In this document: one piece after another, positions 15,258-17,698 of the stretch
Numbering within the stretch: position 1 is the stretch's first letter
Layout of the letters: each line of letters starts with the position of its first letter
Origin: Candidatus Omnitrophota bacterium
GTDB lineage: Bacteria; Omnitrophota; Gorgyraeia; Gygaellales; Profunditerraquicolaceae
Length of the DNA stretch: 17,698 nucleotides
Assembly: GCA_020061545.1 (NCBI GenBank)
Contig: JAGUYA010000041.1
Span: 1 to 17,698 of the forward strand
Reading direction: 5' to 3'
The notes under the pieces: model-generated
Seen by the model: the letters and a program-made list of their open reading frames with translations, nothing else
Database searches by the model: none
Told to the model about the DNA's origin: nothing
Translations under genes and position numbers: made by a program

Positions 15258-16039
15258 TGAAAAAACTATTCTTAATTTTAGGTAAAAAGGTGCTGGCCTT
15301 TTTCTCGTTTTTGGGGAGTTTAAGTACTTTAGCAATTCAGACTTTTTACTGGTTGTTTATCCCGCCCCTGAAAAAAGAGCGCATCTTTGAACAATGCAAG
15401 AAAGCAGGTATGGATAGTCTGCCTATAGTTTCCCTGATTGCTTTCTTCATCGGTGTGATTATGGCGTTGCAGACTGCCTATCAAATGCAGCGGCTGGGAG
15501 CTGAGATGTACATTGGCAGCATTGTGGCGCTTTCTATGGTCAGAGAACTGGGGCCGGTTATTACTGCGCTCGTCGTGGCAGGTAGAGTAGGCGCAGCCAT
15601 TACCGCTGAAATTGGCTCTATGCAGGTCACCGAACAAGTAGATGCCCTGCAGACACTCGCCACCAGCCCCATAAAATATCTGGTAGTACCGCGCCTTTTA
15701 GCTTTGTGTATAATGGAGCCGCTCTTAACGTTGTATGCCGATATCATCGGTATATTCGGTGGTTATCTTATCTGTGTAAATAAATTAGGCGTTTCTTCGG
15801 GCATGTATCGGTATATTACCTTTAGCGCCCTGCTCTACAAAGATTTATTCACCGGCCTGTTTAAGGCAGTATTTTTCGGCATGATCATTGCCTTTGTGAG
15901 CTGTTATGAAGGATTCAAGGTAGAAGGCGGGGCAGAGGGTGTGGGTAAAGCCACGGCGCGGGCGGTAGTAACTATGTTTATTCTGATTATTGCCTGTGAC
16001 TGTTTCTTCACTGCCTTATTTTATTTTATCTTCCCATAA
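15257..16039 (+). CDS. mlaE: MlaE-family ABC transporter permease
   Basis: A 260-residue inner-membrane permease for MCE-type lipid transport between inner and outer membrane. It has an amphipathic N-terminus, then hydrophobic helices and the family core GAEMYIGSIVALSMVRELGPVITALVVAGRVGAAITAEIGSM (split here as GAEMYIGSIVALSMVREL and GPVITALVVAGRVGAA) followed by VTEQVDAL, hallmark of MlaE/YrbE. It starts on the last base of clpC's stop and is followed after one base by its ATPase gene mlaF; mlaD comes next. Orthologues of MlaA, MlaB and MlaC are not in the window. Confidence 0.93.
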   Translation: MKKLFLILGKKVLAFFSFLGSLSTLAIQTFYWLFIPPLKKERIFEQCKKAGMDSLPIVSLIAFFIGVIMALQTAYQMQRLGAEMYIGSIVALSMVRELGPVITALVVAGRVGAAITAEIGSMQVTEQVDALQTLATSPIKYLVVPRLLALCIMEPLLTLYADIIGIFGGYLICVNKLGVSSGMYRYITFSALLYKDLFTGLFKAVFFGMIIAFVSCYEGFKVEGGAEGVGKATARAVVTMFILIIACDCFFTALFYFIFP

Positions 16040-16040
16040 G

Positions 16041-16802
16041 ATGATAGAAATAAGAGAACTGACCAAAACATTCAATACGCATAAAGTCTTAGATAATCTT
16101 AATCTTACTATTGAAAAAGGGACCACCTGTGTGATTATCGGCCGTTCAGGTTGCGGTAAATCCGTTTTATTAAAGCATATTGTGGGCATATTAAAACCAG
16201 ATAGCGGTCAAGTCTTTGTGGATGGCTTAGACATCGGCAGATTAAACGAAAAAGAATTAGATAATTTGAGGCTCAGAATTGGATTAGTTTTTCAAGGCGG
16301 CGCGCTCTTTGATTCTTTAACCGTGGGTGAGAATGTAGGGTTCGGCCTTATCGAACATACCAAAATTAGCCAGAAAGAATTATTGGAAAGGATAGAAGAG
16401 GCATTGTCTTTGGTGGGGTTGGGCGGTATTGTAAATCTTACGCCTGCGGAGTTAAGCGGCGGGATGAAAAAACGTGTGGCTTTGGCCCGCGCAATATGCA
16501 TAAAACCGGATATTATATTTTATGATGAACCTACAACCGGTGTTGACCCGATTACAGCAGATAGCATAAATGAACTGATCAAAAGTCTTCATGATAAATT
16601 AAAGGTTACCTCTGTTGTAGTAACCCATGATATGAAAAGTGCATACAGAGTAGCGGATAAAATCTCTATGCTTTATCAGGGTAAGATTATTGCTCAAGGG
16701 TCCCCGGAAGAAATCCAGAATACCCAGCATCCCGTAGTACACCAGTTTATCAACGGATTAGCACAGGGTCCGATTACGGAAACACTGGAAGAGTTCAGAT
16801 AA
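16041..16802 (+). CDS. mlaF: MlaF-family ABC transporter ATPase
   Basis: A 253-residue cytoplasmic ATPase paired with MlaE. Walker A is GRSGCGKS (34-41), the Q-loop region reads GLVFQGGALFDSLTVGENV, the signature is the MlaF/Ttg2A-type LSGGMKKRVALARA, Walker B is IIFYDEP followed by TTGVDP, and the switch histidine is in VVTHDM. The start MIEIRELTK at 16041 is chosen over an in-frame ATG at 15990, which would overlap mlaE by 50 nt and add a tail without family similarity. No clear ribosome site is present, so coupling to mlaE translation is likely. Confidence 0.93.
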   Translation: MIEIRELTKTFNTHKVLDNLNLTIEKGTTCVIIGRSGCGKSVLLKHIVGILKPDSGQVFVDGLDIGRLNEKELDNLRLRIGLVFQGGALFDSLTVGENVGFGLIEHTKISQKELLERIEEALSLVGLGGIVNLTPAELSGGMKKRVALARAICIKPDIIFYDEPTTGVDPITADSINELIKSLHDKLKVTSVVVTHDMKSAYRVADKISMLYQGKIIAQGSPEEIQNTQHPVVHQFINGLAQGPITETLEEFR

Positions 16803-16810
16803 AATATTTT

Positions 16811-16930
16811 TGATGTTACACGAAGTTACAGGATGTTACAAGACGTTACATGAGGTTACGAAAAATCTGTCTATCAACAGACAAGTAACTTCTTGTAACC
16901 TTGATTAACCTCTTGTAACTTCGAGTAACC
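16811..16930. repeat. 10 bp-period foldback tandem repeat, mlaF/mlaD junction
   Basis: GTTAC recurs at 16815, 16825, 16835, 16845 and 16855 within the word GAnGTTACAn. The complementary GTAAC (TTAAC once) recurs at 16885, 16895, 16905, 16915 and 16925. The loop carries a small hairpin of its own, TCTGT with ACAGA. The word matches that of the lolC/lolD junction 7.4 kb away, with the same period, copy number (5+5) and orientation. The ACGGAGG ribosome site of mlaD lies just outside the repeat. Confidence 0.87.
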
Positions 16931-16950
16931 TATCAATACGGAGGTTATAA

Positions 16951-17574
16951 ATGATATTCGGTCAATCAAAATTAGAATTAAAGGTAGGGATTTTTGTTTT
17001 TACAGGTCTTTTGATTTTGACGATTTTTGTTTTATCCATCGGAGACTTTAAGACTATGACTACTGGCTACGAGCTTAACTTTATTTTTAACTTTGCCAAT
17101 GGCGTCAAAATCGGCGCTCCGGTAAGATTTGCCGGAGTGGATGTGGGAGAGGTTAAGGTGATAAACTTTGTTACCGCAGCGGATAATCCTAAACCTAAAG
17201 TACAGATAGTCTGTTCCATTAATAAAACTGTAAAGGTCCCTGTTGACTCAAGCATCTGGGTAAACACTTTAGGCTTATTAGGTGAAAAATATATTGAGAT
17301 TATGCCCGGCAAAGAGTATGACAATACTCTCGCGCCAAAAGGGACTCTCGTGGGTGTTGACCCTATTCCCATGCAAGACGTCTCTGTGTTAGCCAAAGGT
17401 ATTGCCCAAAATTTAAATGAGGGACTCCTGAAGATAGTCAATAGAGAAGGCACGGTCGGTAAACTTCTTTATGATGATACGATATATAAGGAATTAGAGG
17501 CATTGGTTATAGATATAAGAAAACATCCCTGGAAATTGTTCTGGAAGGGGAAAGAGAAGCCAGAGAAAAAATAG
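16951..17574 (+). CDS. mlaD: MlaD-family MCE-domain lipid-binding protein
   Basis: A 207-residue inner-membrane-anchored periplasmic protein. One N-terminal helix (about 11-30, [20 protein letters not shown]) is followed by a single MCE domain (about 37-120) with [19 protein letters not shown] and [11 protein letters not shown], typical of MlaD/Ttg2C, which assemble as hexameric rings binding lipid beneath MlaE-MlaF. A short helical tail follows ([22 protein letters not shown] in parts). GGAGG lies 7 nt before ATG 16951. The gene completes the mlaE-mlaF-mlaD set and is separated from mlaF only by the foldback repeat. Confidence 0.93.
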   Translation: MIFGQSKLELKVGIFVFTGLLILTIFVLSIGDFKTMTTGYELNFIFNFANGVKIGAPVRFAGVDVGEVKVINFVTAADNPKPKVQIVCSINKTVKVPVDSSIWVNTLGLLGEKYIEIMPGKEYDNTLAPKGTLVGVDPIPMQDVSVLAKGIAQNLNEGLLKIVNREGTVGKLLYDDTIYKELEALVIDIRKHPWKLFWKGKEKPEKK

Positions 17575-17579
17575 ATTAT

Positions 17580-17698
17580 ATGAAGACCAAGACAGTATTT
17601 GCTTGTCAGGAGTGTGGCTATCAGTCTCCCAAATGGCTGGGCAGATGCCCTGATTGTAATAGTTGGAATTCTTTTGTGGAGGAGGATTATGTTGTGCC
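17580..17698 (+). CDS. radA: DNA repair protein RadA, N-terminal zinc finger, truncated by window edge
   Basis: The frame starts at ATG 17580, 5 nt after the mlaD stop, and stays open to the right edge (39 codons visible). It reads [20 protein letters not shown] and then NSWNSFVEE, the four-cysteine zinc finger (C9, C12, C23, C26) that opens every RadA/Sms protein. RadA is a RecA-like, DnaB-like ring ATPase that extends branches in recombinational repair; those domains lie outside the window. No clear ribosome site is seen. Confidence 0.93.
   Translation, partial: MKTKTVFACQECGYQSPKWLGRCPDCNSWNSFVEEDYVV

Overview
This 17.7 kb window is a tightly packed chromosomal segment. The bacterium is probably diderm and probably uncultured: Lol lipoprotein export (LolC, LolD) and Mla lipid transport (MlaE, MlaF, MlaD) indicate an outer membrane, yet the McsA-McsB-ClpC protein-arginine phosphorylation set best known from Firmicutes is also present. 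This mixture, the moderate-to-low GC and the gene order suggest Candidatus Omnitrophota (OP3, PVC group) or a neighbour. That placement is an inference from memory of family content, not a database result.

Layout. Positions 1-1736, minus strand: 5' part of a large glycoside phosphorylase/hydrolase-like gene (GH94-like, catalytic DWND motif) running off the left edge. Positions 1737-2085: a 349 nt divergent intergenic region with a REP-like double hairpin, a ~190 bp imperfect foldback and a promoter. Positions 2086-6459, plus strand: a zinc-dependent dehydrogenase, an LsrF-type class I aldolase/thiolase, a thioredoxin-DsbD-like membrane lipoprotein, a DUF1573 lipoprotein and an HtpX-like M48 protease carrying an EF-hand loop. 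Positions 6460-6690: a second large palindrome followed by a consensus sigma70 promoter. Positions 6691-17698: a long co-directional run lysS-lolC-lolD-ilvE-mcsA-mcsB-clpC-mlaE-mlaF-mlaD-radA (radA cut by the right edge), with several start/stop overlaps.

The most striking content is non-coding. Every intergenic gap longer than about 20 nt holds foldback DNA. Four junctions inside the long gene run (lolC/lolD, lolD/ilvE, ilvE/mcsA, mlaF/mlaD) each carry a short-period tandem repeat followed by its own reverse-complemented repeat, with periods of 10, about 8, 6 and 10 bp. The two 10 bp clusters share the same word. Related-looking repeats also occur inside genes: GC-rich palindromes of one family (ACCCCGCT...GGCGGGGT) sit in frame in the glycoside phosphorylase and in lysS, and a 7 bp tandem repeat sits in frame in lolD at a normally variable loop.

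The two predicted promoters (before 2086 and before 6691) each place the -10 box exactly 9 nt upstream of the ATG and directly follow a large foldback, which points to leaderless or near-leaderless transcripts. No tRNA, rRNA, CRISPR array or transposase gene was seen.
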